Of a stretch of 64,000 bases of DNA, positions 54,005 through 62,931 are shown piece after piece; positions within the stretch are counted from its first letter, which is position 1, and every line of letters begins with the position of its first letter. This stretch comes from Hyphomicrobiales bacterium (lineage in GTDB: Bacteria > Pseudomonadota > Alphaproteobacteria > Rhodospirillales > JACKKN01). A program made the translations under genes and the position numbers. The notes under the pieces were generated by a model. It saw nothing but the letters and a program-made list of their open reading frames with translations. It had not been told where the DNA came from and ran no database searches. The DNA lies in the NCBI GenBank assembly GCA_024236415.1, contig JACKKN010000002.1, positions 372,001 to 436,000 of the forward strand, in the 5' to 3' direction.

Positions 54005-56407
54005 ATGGCCAAGGCGAAGCACAGCACCGCCGATCGGGTCCGCGACCTGCTGGCCGCCTACCGGCCACCGGCCGCGGTGGCCGACGAACTGCTGGAGGCG
54101 GACGGCCGCATCCGCCCGGTCTGGACCCAGTTCATCAACTACTTCGCCCGCCTGCCGCGGGACAACGTGCCGCGCCTGTTCGCCCGCGGCGACCAGCACC
54201 TGCGCGACGCCGGCGTCTACTTCCGCCAATACGGCCCGGAAATGGAAGGCGAGCGGGACTGGCCCCTGAGCCATGTCCCGGTGCTGATCTCGGAGAAGGA
54301 ATGGCAGGACATTTCCGACGGCCTGATCCAGCGGGCCGAGCTGCTGGAACGGATCCTGGCCGACATCTATGGCTCGAACAAGCTGGTCAGCGGCGGCTAC
54401 CTGCCGGCGCAGCTGGTTGCCGGCAATCCGGAATGGCTGCGGCCGCTGGTCGGGGTCAAGCCGCGGTCCGGGCACTTCCTCCACCTGGTCGCCTTCGACA
54501 TCGGACGCGGCCCGGACGGCACCTGGTGGGTGCTGGGCGACCGGACGCAGGCCCCGTCCGGCATCGGCTTCGCCCTGGAAAACCGGGTGGCGACGCGCAA
54601 GGTGTTCTCCGACCTGTTCGCCAACTCCAACGTCATCCGCCTGGCGGATTTCTTCCGCGTGTTCCGCGACGCGATGACCCATGAATGGGGCGCCCCCGGG
54701 AAGATCCCGGGCATCCTGTCGCCGGGGCCGCTGAACGATACCTACTTCGAACATGCCTTCATCGCCCGCTACCTGGGCCTGATGCTGCTCGAAGGCGAGG
54801 ACCTGCGCGTCGAGGACGGCCAACTGCTGGTGCGCACCGTCACCGGCCTGCACCCGGTCGGCGTGCTGTGGCGCCGGCTGGACGCCGCCTGGGTCGATCC
54901 GCTGGAGCTGAACGAAGGCTCGCAGATCGGCACCCCGGGCCTGGTCAGCGCCGTGCGCCAGGGCAGCGTCACCATGGTCAACGCCCTCGGCAGCGGCATC
55001 ATGCAGACCCGCGCGCTGCTGGCCTTCCTGCCGCGGATTTCCGAACGGCTGCTGGGCGAGCCCCTGGCCCTGCCCAACATCGCCACCTGGTGGTGCGGCC
55101 AGGAGGCCGAGCGGGGCTACGTCCGCGCCAACGTCGAGAACATGGTGATCGGCGAAGCCCTGTCGACCAACCTGCCGTTCGACGAGACCGACACCCTGGC
55201 CATCGGCGGGCGGCCCCAGCACAGCGCCGACCTGGACCTGCCCGGGCTGATCGACCGCCAGGGCGACCGGCTGGTCGGCCAGGAGGCGGTGACCCTGTCG
55301 ACCACGCCGGCCTATGTGGACGGCATGCTGGTGCCCCGGCCCATGAGCCTGCGCGTGTTCCTCGCCCGCACCGCGGCGGGCTGGCAGGTGATGCCCGGCG
55401 GCTTCGCCCGGATCGGCCGCACCGGCGATCCGTCGGCGGTGTCCATGCAGGCCGGGGGCGCGGCCGCCGACGTCTGGATCCTGAGCGAGAAGATGGTCGA
55501 GTGGGACGGCTCGCTGCACGAACCGTCGGGCCCCTTCGTCCGCGCCGAACCGGGCATGCTGCCGAGCCGCGCCGCCGACAACCTGTTCTGGCTCGGCCGC
55601 TATGTCGAGCGCACCGAGATGGCGATCCGCCTGCTGCGCGCCTACCACGCCCGCCGGGCCGAGGCGGCCGGGCATCCGTTCCCCGTGCTCGAGGCCCTGG
55701 GCGCCTACCTGGCGTTCTACGGCATCGATCCGGAAGAGACCATGCCGCGCGGCCTGCTGGCGACCCTGTCGTCGGCCATCAACAACGGCCGCAGCGTGCG
55801 CGACCGGTTCTCGGTCGACGGCTGGATGGCGCTGATCGACCTGGCGCGCGGCGCGCGCGAACTGGAGGGCACCATCGAGCCCGGCGACGACGTGGCCCGT
55901 GCCATGGGCGTCCTGCTGCGCAAGGTGACCGGGTTCTCGGGCCTGGTGCACGAGAACATGTACCGCTTCGCCGGCTGGCGGTTCCTGAGCATCGGCCGGG
56001 CCCTGGAACGGGCCTCGGCCACCGCCAGCCTGCTGCAGCGGTTCCTGCAGCCCGACGCCCCCGAAGGCAGTCTCGACCTCATGGTCGAGGCCTGCGACAG
56101 CGTCATGTCCCACCGCCGCCTCTATGCCGTCGACACCAACCGGGAGACGGTGATCGACCTGCTGGCCCTGGACACCAAGAACCCGCGGGCGATCCTGTTT
56201 CAGCTCAACGAGGTGCAGCAGGACTCGCAGCTGCTGCCGGGCGCCGAGAAGGCCGGGCAGATGTCCGCCCTGTCGAAGGCGATCCTCAAGGCGCACACGG
56301 CGCTCGCCGTGGCGTCGCCGGAAACCCTCGACCACCGCTCCTTCGGAATCCTCAGGAACCTGATCGACAACCTGTCGGACGACGTCCACAAGGCCTACCT
56401 GAGATAG
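54005..56407 (+). CDS. ATP-grasp - alpha-E fusion protein (COG2308-COG2307)
   Basis: An 800-residue natural fusion. Residues about 10-470 are a circularly permuted ATP-grasp domain (HVPVLISEKEWQDISDGL, YGSNKLVSGGYLPAQLV, LGDRTQAPSGIGFALENR). Residues about 500-795 are alpha-E (LPSRAADNLFWLGRYVERTEMAIRLLRAY). The cluster thus holds both separate and fused versions of the pair. The N-terminal ATP-grasp half is shorter in its nucleotide region than the gene at 48138, so the two may have different substrates. It overlaps neither neighbour but is separated by 1-2 bases on each side. Confidence 0.88.
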   Translation: MAKAKHSTADRVRDLLAAYRPPAAVADELLEADGRIRPVWTQFINYFARLPRDNVPRLFARGDQHLRDAGVYFRQYGPEMEGERDWPLSHVPVLISEKEWQDISDGLIQRAELLERILADIYGSNKLVSGGYLPAQLVAGNPEWLRPLVGVKPRSGHFLHLVAFDIGRGPDGTWWVLGDRTQAPSGIGFALENRVATRKVFSDLFANSNVIRLADFFRVFRDAMTHEWGAPGKIPGILSPGPLNDTYFEHAFIARYLGLMLLEGEDLRVEDGQLLVRTVTGLHPVGVLWRRLDAAWVDPLELNEGSQIGTPGLVSAVRQGSVTMVNALGSGIMQTRALLAFLPRISERLLGEPLALPNIATWWCGQEAERGYVRANVENMVIGEALSTNLPFDETDTLAIGGRPQHSADLDLPGLIDRQGDRLVGQEAVTLSTTPAYVDGMLVPRPMSLRVFLARTAAGWQVMPGGFARIGRTGDPSAVSMQAGGAAADVWILSEKMVEWDGSLHEPSGPFVRAEPGMLPSRAADNLFWLGRYVERTEMAIRLLRAYHARRAEAAGHPFPVLEALGAYLAFYGIDPEETMPRGLLATLSSAINNGRSVRDRFSVDGWMALIDLARGARELEGTIEPGDDVARAMGVLLRKVTGFSGLVHENMYRFAGWRFLSIGRALERASATASLLQRFLQPDAPEGSLDLMVEACDSVMSHRRLYAVDTNRETVIDLLALDTKNPRAILFQLNEVQQDSQLLPGAEKAGQMSALSKAILKAHTALAVASPETLDHRSFGILRNLIDNLSDDVHKAYLR

Positions 56408-56408
56408 C

Positions 56409-57299
56409 ATGCTGTACGATATCGGGCTGACGATCTCCTACTCCTACACCACCCCGGCGGACGCGGGACGCCACGCCCTGATGGTCCTGCCCAAGGACCT
56501 GCCCGGCGAACAGCGGCTGATCGCCGGCAGCCTGGACATCAAGCCCGGTCCGGCCGAGCGCCTGGACCGGACCGATTTCTTCGGCAACCAGGTCACCGAA
56601 ATCGCCTATCGCAATCCCCATTCCGAGATCGTGTTCGCCGTCCAGGCCCGCGTCGAACGCCTGCCGGAGGGCGCCGACGACCGATCGCTCCGCCTGGCCG
56701 ACCTGGGCGGCGCCCTGGCGGCCCTGCGCTCGGTCGATCCGGACTCGCCGCTGCATTTCCTCGGCCCGTCCCAGCGCGTGGCGCCGCATCCCCAGATGAC
56801 CGCCTACGCCCGGGCCCAGGTGGACGAAACCGGCACGGTGATGGGCGCGGTCCGGTCGGTGGGACTGGCCCTGCACCGGGACATGGCCTTCGACCCCGAG
56901 GCGACTTCGGTTTCCACCCCGCCGCTGGAGGCCTTCACCCACCGCCACGGGGTGTGCCAGGACTTCACCCACGTGATGATCGCCTGCCTGCGCGGGCTCG
57001 GCATCCCCGCCGGGTACGTCAGCGGATTCCTGCGCACCATTCCGCCGAAGGGAAAGCCGCGCCTCGAAGGCGCCGACGCCATGCATGCCTGGGTCCGGGC
57101 CTGGTGCGGCCCGCAGGCGGGGTGGTGGGAATTCGACCCGACCAACGCCATGGCCGCCGGGACCGACCACATCGTCGTCGGGCGGGGCCGGGACTACGCC
57201 GACGTGGCGCCGATCAAGGGCGTACTGAAGACCGTCGGCCCGCAATCGAGCAAACAGGCGGTCGACGTGGTCCCCCTGGAGTCCCCCGCGCCCAAATGA
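56409..57299 (+). CDS. Transglutaminase-like peptidase (COG1305)
   Basis: A 296-residue protein with an N-terminal beta domain (about 1-85, SYTTPADAGRHALMVLPKD) and the transglutaminase core. The triad is Cys183 (RHGVCQDFTH), His226 (AMHAWVRAW) and Asp243 (EFDPTNA). It closes the ATP-grasp/alpha-E operon and is predicted to be the peptidase that processes a peptide product. Its N-terminal domain is the bacterial transglutaminase-like region common in this cluster. There is no signal peptide, so it acts in the cytoplasm. Confidence 0.9.
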   Translation: MLYDIGLTISYSYTTPADAGRHALMVLPKDLPGEQRLIAGSLDIKPGPAERLDRTDFFGNQVTEIAYRNPHSEIVFAVQARVERLPEGADDRSLRLADLGGALAALRSVDPDSPLHFLGPSQRVAPHPQMTAYARAQVDETGTVMGAVRSVGLALHRDMAFDPEATSVSTPPLEAFTHRHGVCQDFTHVMIACLRGLGIPAGYVSGFLRTIPPKGKPRLEGADAMHAWVRAWCGPQAGWWEFDPTNAMAAGTDHIVVGRGRDYADVAPIKGVLKTVGPQSSKQAVDVVPLESPAPK

Positions 57300-57341
57300 G
57301 CCCGGCCGGGCCGGCGATTGGCCGCGGCCACGCCCCCTGCC

Positions 57342-58229
57342 TCATTCCATTTTCGCCAGGCGCGGCCCCTTGACCGGAATGACCATCAGGTCCTCGCCCC
57401 AGACGATGTCGCCGTCGTAGATTTCCATCATCTCGCGGAGGATCCGCTCGCGGATGCCGGGCTGGTCGATCTGTTCCAGGAAGTGGGTCAGGACCAGGGT
57501 CTTGACCCCCGCCTCCCTGGCGATGTGGGCGTTGTCGATGGGGTTGCCGCAGACCTCGCGGTAGATTTCCGTCGGCTCGGTCCCGGTGCGGTAGTGGTTC
57601 ATGTGGATCAGCACGTCGACACCGCGGGCCAGGTCGATGACGGCGGGGCAGACGGCGCCGCTGTCCCCCGAATAGCACATGGACCCCTCGTCGGAATCGA
57701 TCCGGTAGGCGTAGCACTCCAGGTACGGCTGCACGTGCGACGCCTCGGCCACCGTCAGTTTCCATTTGCCGCCGTCGACGACGTCGCCGGGCTTGAGTTC
57801 GGTCACCTGGGGCGCCGGCCACTTGCGCGGCGGCACGCCGCCCCGGAACTTGAACACGTCGATGCTGCCCTGGTGATTGACCCGCGCCCGGATGTCCGGG
57901 CCATAGACGCCGTCCTCCGAGAAAAGCTGTTCGGTCATCCGTTTCAGCGGCGGCGGGCCATAGACCTTCAGGTCCGGAATCAGGTCGGCGCCGATGTCCC
58001 AGCGCTGCAGGACCAGCCGCGTGTAGTCCATGCAGTGGTCGTAGTGCAGGTGCGACAGGAAGACGTGGGTGACGTCGACGGCGCGGGCGCCGCTCTCGAT
58101 CAGCCGGTGGTGCGCCCCGGGCCCGTGGTCCATGACGATCAGGTCGTCGCCGACCTCGATCAGATAGCCCGAGCTCTGCCGCTTCAACGACGGTGTCGGC
58201 GTGCCGGTCCCGAGTAGCGTGATCTTCAT
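57342..58229 (-). CDS. MBL-fold metal-dependent hydrolase, RNase Z/arylsulfatase-like
   Basis: A 295-residue metallo-beta-lactamase-fold protein. MKITLLGTGTPTPSLKRQSSGYLIEVGDDLIVMDHGPGAHHRL is followed by the HxHxDH motif FLSHLHYDHCMDY, YSGDSG and THF near the C-terminus. This is the RNase Z/AtsA/PqsE-like subgroup, whose members hydrolyse nucleic acid or sulfate or phosphate esters. It is 20 bases downstream of the sulfatase gene on the same strand, so a shared sulfated substrate is reasonable. GGAAGGGAG lies 5-6 bases before the ATG. Confidence 0.83.
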   Translation of the reverse strand: MKITLLGTGTPTPSLKRQSSGYLIEVGDDLIVMDHGPGAHHRLIESGARAVDVTHVFLSHLHYDHCMDYTRLVLQRWDIGADLIPDLKVYGPPPLKRMTEQLFSEDGVYGPDIRARVNHQGSIDVFKFRGGVPPRKWPAPQVTELKPGDVVDGGKWKLTVAEASHVQPYLECYAYRIDSDEGSMCYSGDSGAVCPAVIDLARGVDVLIHMNHYRTGTEPTEIYREVCGNPIDNAHIAREAGVKTLVLTHFLEQIDQPGIRERILREMMEIYDGDIVWGEDLMVIPVKGPRLAKME

Positions 58230-58249
58230 GAAACTCCCTTCCTTTCGGG

Positions 58250-59719
58250 TCAGTCGAATTCGGCGGCGATGCCCGGCGGCGGCGAGAACCCGAGATCGCC
58301 GCGGGCGATCACCGCCTCCCGCCCGCCGGCGGCCTGCAGCAGCGCGGCCTGGCGCGCCTTCGCCCGGCGGTCGACCTCGTCCGGGTCGCAAAAGTCGAGA
58401 AGCCGCGCATGCAGCCGGTCGCGCACCGGGGCGAAGGCCGGATCGGACCCCAGGTCTCGGGTCTCGTCCGGATCGGCCTCCAGGTCGAACAACTGCGGCG
58501 GGTGGTCGACGTAGTGGACGTACTTGTACCGCCGGTCGCGGCACATGAAGACCCCGGCCGTCGAGCCCATGCCGTGGTATTCGCACAGCACGGTGCGGTC
58601 CGTCTCCGGCGCCTCGGCCAGGGCGAACAGGGAGGTCCCGTGGCGCCCCCCGCGGCCCCCGTCCCCGGCCGCCGGCGACGCCAGCCCCAGGCCGTCCAGG
58701 ACGGTCTGGTAGACGTCCACATGGCTGGCCGGGACGCCGGTGCTGCGCCCGCCGGCGATGTCCGGGCCGGCCAGGATCAGCGGCACGGCGGCCACCTCCT
58801 CGTACATGGTCGATTTTCCCCACAGGCCGCGGGCGCCCAGATTGTCGCCGTGGTCGCTGGTGTAGAGGATGCGCGTGTTCCCGGCGAGCCCCGTGTGGTC
58901 CAGGGCGGCCAGGACCTTGCCAACCTGCTCGTCCATGAACGTACAAAGGCCGTAGTACCCGGCGACGGCGCGGCGGACCTTCTCGTCGTCGTCGAAATGG
59001 TCGTCGAAATTGAACACCCGGGCGTATTCGCGAAGGTAGGGATGGGGCAGCCGCCGCGCCGCATCGCGCAACCGGGGCATGGGCAGCGCGGGATCGTCGA
59101 GGTAGCGGTAGTAGTGCTCGGGCGGCGCCGTCAGCGGATAGTGGGGACAGACCAGCGACACGAACAGCACCCAGGGCCGGCCGGCGGCGCGCTTCTCCAC
59201 GTCGTGCAGCCAGACCTGGGCGCGGGCGGTGATGGTGCGGTCGTAGAAGGTGTAGGAACTCTCGCCCGGACCGGCCAGTCCTTCCATCTTCCAGGCGGCG
59301 CCGCGCACCGGCATGTCGTCGCGCACCAGGCCCATCAGGTCGCCGGTGCCGTCGATCACGTGCATGGGAATCTGCGCCTCGCTGAAGCCGTAGTCGTCGT
59401 CGCTGCTGCGGAAGTGCAGCTTGCCGATGGAGACGGCCTCGCGGCCGGCCTCGCGCGCCACCCGGTGCCAGCTCTCGACGCTTCCGTCGTAGGCGTCGGC
59501 GTTGTCCCAGAACCCGATCTGGTGGTTGTAGTACCCGGTCGCGAAGGCCGCCCGCGCCGGCACGCAGACGGGGGAGCACGTGTAGGCGGCGTCGAAGCGG
59601 ACGCCGCGCGCCGCCAGCCCGTCGATGTTCGGGGTCTGGACGATGGGGTCGCCGTAGCAGCCCGTCATCTTCTTGTTGTGCTGGTCCGACATCAGGATCA
59701 GCAGGTTCATGGGTCGCAT
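58250..59719 (-). CDS. Type I sulfatase
   Basis: A 489-residue sulfatase. The formylglycine site is Cys52 in SPVCVPARAAFATG (CxPxR), with metal ligands Asp12 in LMSDQHN and the later SDHGDN. The shape and the AGPDIAGGRSTGVPASHVDVYQTVLDGLGL segment are typical for choline- or aryl/organic-sulfate hydrolases. Activity needs a formylglycine-generating enzyme, not in this window. No signal peptide is visible, so it is cytoplasmic, acting on imported sulfate esters. It lies downstream of the TRAP/TAXI genes on the same strand (34-base gap), which probably import the substrate. Confidence 0.9.
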   Translation of the reverse strand: MRPMNLLILMSDQHNKKMTGCYGDPIVQTPNIDGLAARGVRFDAAYTCSPVCVPARAAFATGYYNHQIGFWDNADAYDGSVESWHRVAREAGREAVSIGKLHFRSSDDDYGFSEAQIPMHVIDGTGDLMGLVRDDMPVRGAAWKMEGLAGPGESSYTFYDRTITARAQVWLHDVEKRAAGRPWVLFVSLVCPHYPLTAPPEHYYRYLDDPALPMPRLRDAARRLPHPYLREYARVFNFDDHFDDDEKVRRAVAGYYGLCTFMDEQVGKVLAALDHTGLAGNTRILYTSDHGDNLGARGLWGKSTMYEEVAAVPLILAGPDIAGGRSTGVPASHVDVYQTVLDGLGLASPAAGDGGRGGRHGTSLFALAEAPETDRTVLCEYHGMGSTAGVFMCRDRRYKYVHYVDHPPQLFDLEADPDETRDLGSDPAFAPVRDRLHARLLDFCDPDEVDRRAKARQAALLQAAGGREAVIARGDLGFSPPPGIAAEFD

Positions 59720-59753
59720 CGAGAGGCTCCGTCCCGGGCGGTTTCGGCGGCGG

Positions 59754-61637
59754 TCAACCGTCCACTTCCATGCGGCGATCCCGCTTGAGCGCGAAGCCCT
59801 GGACGGCGGGAATCATGCCCAGCGCCCCGACGACGAACCCGGCCATGCTGACCCACAGGTCAGGCCACACCAGCATCGCCCCCGACACCATCAGCAGGAC
59901 CCGCGCGACGCCATAGATCTTGCGCCGGAAATAGCCCTCCAGCCCGTAGGCCCAGAAGCAGATGCCCAGCGCACAGGTGCCGACGTGCAGGACGGTCTCG
60001 CCCAGGTTGCTGCCGACCAGCAGCAGCGACGGGTCGTAGGTGAAGGCGAACGGCAGCAGGAACACGATCAGGCCCAGGCGCATGGCCACGAACCCGGTCT
60101 GCACCGGGTCCGCCTTGGCGATGCCGGCGGCCACATAGGCGCCGGTGCACACCGGCGGCGTGATCGCCGACAGGATCGCGAAGTAGAAGATGAACAGGTG
60201 CGCCGCAATGGGCTCGACCCCAAGCTTGATCATCGAGGACGGCACCAGCGTCGCCAACACGACATAGGCGGCCACGGTCGGCAGTCCCATGCCCAGGATG
60301 ATGCAGGCGATCATGGTCATCACCAGCGTCAGGAACAGGCTGCCCTGGGCCACGAACTCGATCAGGTAGGTGATCTTCAGGTTGAGGCCGGTCGCCGTCA
60401 GGGTGCCGATCAGGATGCCGGCGCCGGCACAGATGGCGACCAGCGACACCATGCCGGTGGCGGCGTTGTAGAAGGTTTCGTAATACCCCTTGAGGTCGAG
60501 GCGCGTCTCCTTGCGGAACTGGCACACGATCATCGCGGTCAGGGTCGAGAAAAACGCCACGTACATGATGCCATAGCGCTGCGACAGCATGGCCACCAGG
60601 ACGATGATCGGCAGCATCATGTGGCCGCGGGCCTTCAGCTCGTGCCACGGGTTCGGGATCTCGGACTTGGGGATCGCCTTGAAGCCGCGCTTGACCGACC
60701 GGACGTGGACGATCAGCAGCACCGAGAAGAAGTACAGCAGCGCCGGAACGATGGCGTGGATCACCAGCTCGGCATAGGAGATGTTCAGGTAATCGATCAT
60801 CACGAACGCCGCCGCGCCCATGATCGGCGGCATCAGCTGCCCGCCCGACGAGGCCAGGGCCTCGACGGCGCCGGCGAAGCGCGGATCGTAGCCGGTTCGC
60901 TTCATCATCGGGATGGTCACGGACCCGGTGGTCGCGACGTTGGCCACGGTGGCGCCCGTGACCATGCCCATCAGGGCCGACCCGATGACGGCGATCTTGG
61001 CCGGCCCGCCCATCAGGCGGCCGGCAATGATCTTGGAAATGTTCATGAAGAAATCGGCGCCGCCGCACGATGTCAGAAACGCGCCGAGCATGATGATGAT
61101 GACGATGAAGGTGGAACAGACCGCGATCGGCGTGCCGAACACACCGTCGGTCCCGTAGAAGATGATGCTGACAATGGTCTCGGTGTCGAGCCCGCCGTGC
61201 CGAAGCTGCGCGATCGGTACGCTCTTGCCGAAGAAGGCGTACAGCAGGAACAGCACCAGGATGATCATGATCGACATCCCGACGGTGCGGCGCACCGCTT
61301 CCAGCACCAGGACCAGACCGATGGCGCCCAGCACGATGTCGGGCGTCTCCAGGAACGGGTCCGAGTACAGGCGTTCGAAGTTGACCAGGTCCCACACCAT
61401 GATGACCACCACCGTGGCGGCCAGCAGCATGCTCAACAGGGTGTCGGCCGTCTTGCCGATGGGCAGCCGCGACGGGGTCAGCAGGAACACCAGCGGCAGG
61501 AACGCCAGCACGAAGAAGCCGCGCTGCACCGGCGCCTCGAAGGGGCCCGTCGCCCCGGTATAGATGGCGAACGCGGCGCCCACGATCACGAGCGTGGCGA
61601 CCGTCCACTGGACGACACGGTCAAGCGTTGGCGTCAT
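59754..61637 (-). CDS. TRAP transporter fused permease (4TM-12TM)
   Basis: A 627-residue membrane protein combining the small and large TRAP subunits (about 15-16 helices). It has SCGGADFFMNISKIIAGRL, GSALMGMVTGATVANVATTGSVTIPMMKRTGYDP, GGQLMPPIMGAAAFVM and GLPTVAAYVVLATL, typical of the fused DctQM type that works with TAXI receptors. It uses an ion gradient to import its substrate. The ATG at 61637 is preceded by GAG bases. The TAXI receptor gene lies upstream, the sulfatase downstream. Confidence 0.92.
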   Translation of the reverse strand: MTPTLDRVVQWTVATLVIVGAAFAIYTGATGPFEAPVQRGFFVLAFLPLVFLLTPSRLPIGKTADTLLSMLLAATVVVIMVWDLVNFERLYSDPFLETPDIVLGAIGLVLVLEAVRRTVGMSIMIILVLFLLYAFFGKSVPIAQLRHGGLDTETIVSIIFYGTDGVFGTPIAVCSTFIVIIIMLGAFLTSCGGADFFMNISKIIAGRLMGGPAKIAVIGSALMGMVTGATVANVATTGSVTIPMMKRTGYDPRFAGAVEALASSGGQLMPPIMGAAAFVMIDYLNISYAELVIHAIVPALLYFFSVLLIVHVRSVKRGFKAIPKSEIPNPWHELKARGHMMLPIIVLVAMLSQRYGIMYVAFFSTLTAMIVCQFRKETRLDLKGYYETFYNAATGMVSLVAICAGAGILIGTLTATGLNLKITYLIEFVAQGSLFLTLVMTMIACIILGMGLPTVAAYVVLATLVPSSMIKLGVEPIAAHLFIFYFAILSAITPPVCTGAYVAAGIAKADPVQTGFVAMRLGLIVFLLPFAFTYDPSLLLVGSNLGETVLHVGTCALGICFWAYGLEGYFRRKIYGVARVLLMVSGAMLVWPDLWVSMAGFVVGALGMIPAVQGFALKRDRRMEVDG

Positions 61638-61816
61638 CGCGGTGTGCTCCGATCCTGCTCCCGCCCCGGGGAACGCGCGTCAACCGGCTTTGCGCAAGGC
61701 CGAAAAGCCGCGACATCGCTGTGCCCGGGCCCGTGCCCGAGCCTGCGCCCGAGGCGGTCCGGAAGGTCGCGGGGACCCTCCGGACACGACCGCGCTGTCA
61801 CGGCGTCAAGGAAATG

Positions 61817-62818
61817 TCAGGGATGGTACTTGGACCAGACGCCCTTTTCCTTGTAGTAGCGCACCGCCCCGGGGTGGTAGGTCCCCAGCGTGATCGCCGG
61901 CGCCGACTCGAGGCTGGCCTCGCCCGGCGCCTTCCACCACGGCGCGCCGGCCAGGACCTCGTCCCAGTTCTCGTAGACCGTCTTGGTCATCTTGTAGACC
62001 AGGTCGTCCGACAGGTCGGCGCGGATGACCATGCCCTGGTAGAAGGCGATGCCCTTCAGCTTGGGACGGCCGAACACCGGTTCGCCCAGGGTATCCAGGA
62101 AGAAGATCTTGTTCTTCGCCAGGAAGTCCTCGGTCTTGGCGGGATCGGGCTCGACGAAGTCGACGTCGACGCCGATCTTGCGGGCCGCGAACACCGGACC
62201 CAGGTGGCCCTGGTTGTTGCGCGCGTAGGCGTAGGCGATGGCGTCGATCTGGCCGTTGGCCAGGGCCGCCTGGCCGTCCTTGCGCCCGACGTACCGGAAT
62301 TCGGTATTCTCTTCCGTCACCCCGTAGCCGCCCAGAACCGCCTTCGCCAGCAGGTCGTCGCCGCTGCCCTTGACGCCGATGGCGACGGAATGCCCCTTGA
62401 GGTCGTTGAAGCTCTTGATCTTCGTGTTCGCGATGACCCGGAACAGGTGGGTGCCCAGCTTCATCCAGATGCGGACGTTGGAATAGTCGCCCTTCTCGAA
62501 CTGGTGCTGGTGCTCGATCGCGTTCTTGAGGTCGAACAGATAGAACCGGCCGCCGTCGATCTTGCCCGCCGCCGTCCGCTTGATGTTGCCGACCGACACG
62601 CCCTTGCCGATGACGCCGTTCACCGTCAGGCCCCCGGCGTGCTGCGTCAGGACCTTGCCGAACAGCGACACTTCCTTGAACCACCGTCCCTGCGGACCGG
62701 CCCCGGAAAGCGTGATAACGTCCGGATCGGCCGCGGCCGCCGGCGTCGCAGGCGCGCCCAGAGTCATGACGACGGCCGCTGCCGCAAGCGCAATCCCCGT
62801 GAGCCAGTTTGTTCGCAT
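61817..62818 (-). CDS. TAXI family TRAP solute receptor
   Basis: A 333-residue periplasmic receptor with a signal peptide (MRTNWLTGIALAAAAVVMTL, cleavage near AAA-DPD). The TAXI features are ITLSGAGPQGRWFKEVSLFGKVL, KGVSVGNIKRTAAGKIDGG, KSFNDLKGHSVAIGVKGSGDD and LGTYHPGAVRYYKEKGVW near the end. It delivers a ligand to the fused permease gene, which follows after 179 bases. AAGGAGA lies 6 bases before the ATG at 62818, which is therefore preferred over a codon further upstream. The ligand is unknown; the neighbouring sulfatase suggests a sulfated or sulfonated compound. Confidence 0.9.
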   Translation of the reverse strand: MRTNWLTGIALAAAAVVMTLGAPATPAAAADPDVITLSGAGPQGRWFKEVSLFGKVLTQHAGGLTVNGVIGKGVSVGNIKRTAAGKIDGGRFYLFDLKNAIEHQHQFEKGDYSNVRIWMKLGTHLFRVIANTKIKSFNDLKGHSVAIGVKGSGDDLLAKAVLGGYGVTEENTEFRYVGRKDGQAALANGQIDAIAYAYARNNQGHLGPVFAARKIGVDVDFVEPDPAKTEDFLAKNKIFFLDTLGEPVFGRPKLKGIAFYQGMVIRADLSDDLVYKMTKTVYENWDEVLAGAPWWKAPGEASLESAPAITLGTYHPGAVRYYKEKGVWSKYHP

Positions 62819-62931
62819 TTGCCGTCTCCTTGTACCTAGTGATCCTGAATGTTCCGCCACCCGGTCTTGAGGGCGCCGAGTTGACGGCCGAAGACGCGCA
62901 TTCGAACGACGATGGACCGCGCGCCGGGTCT

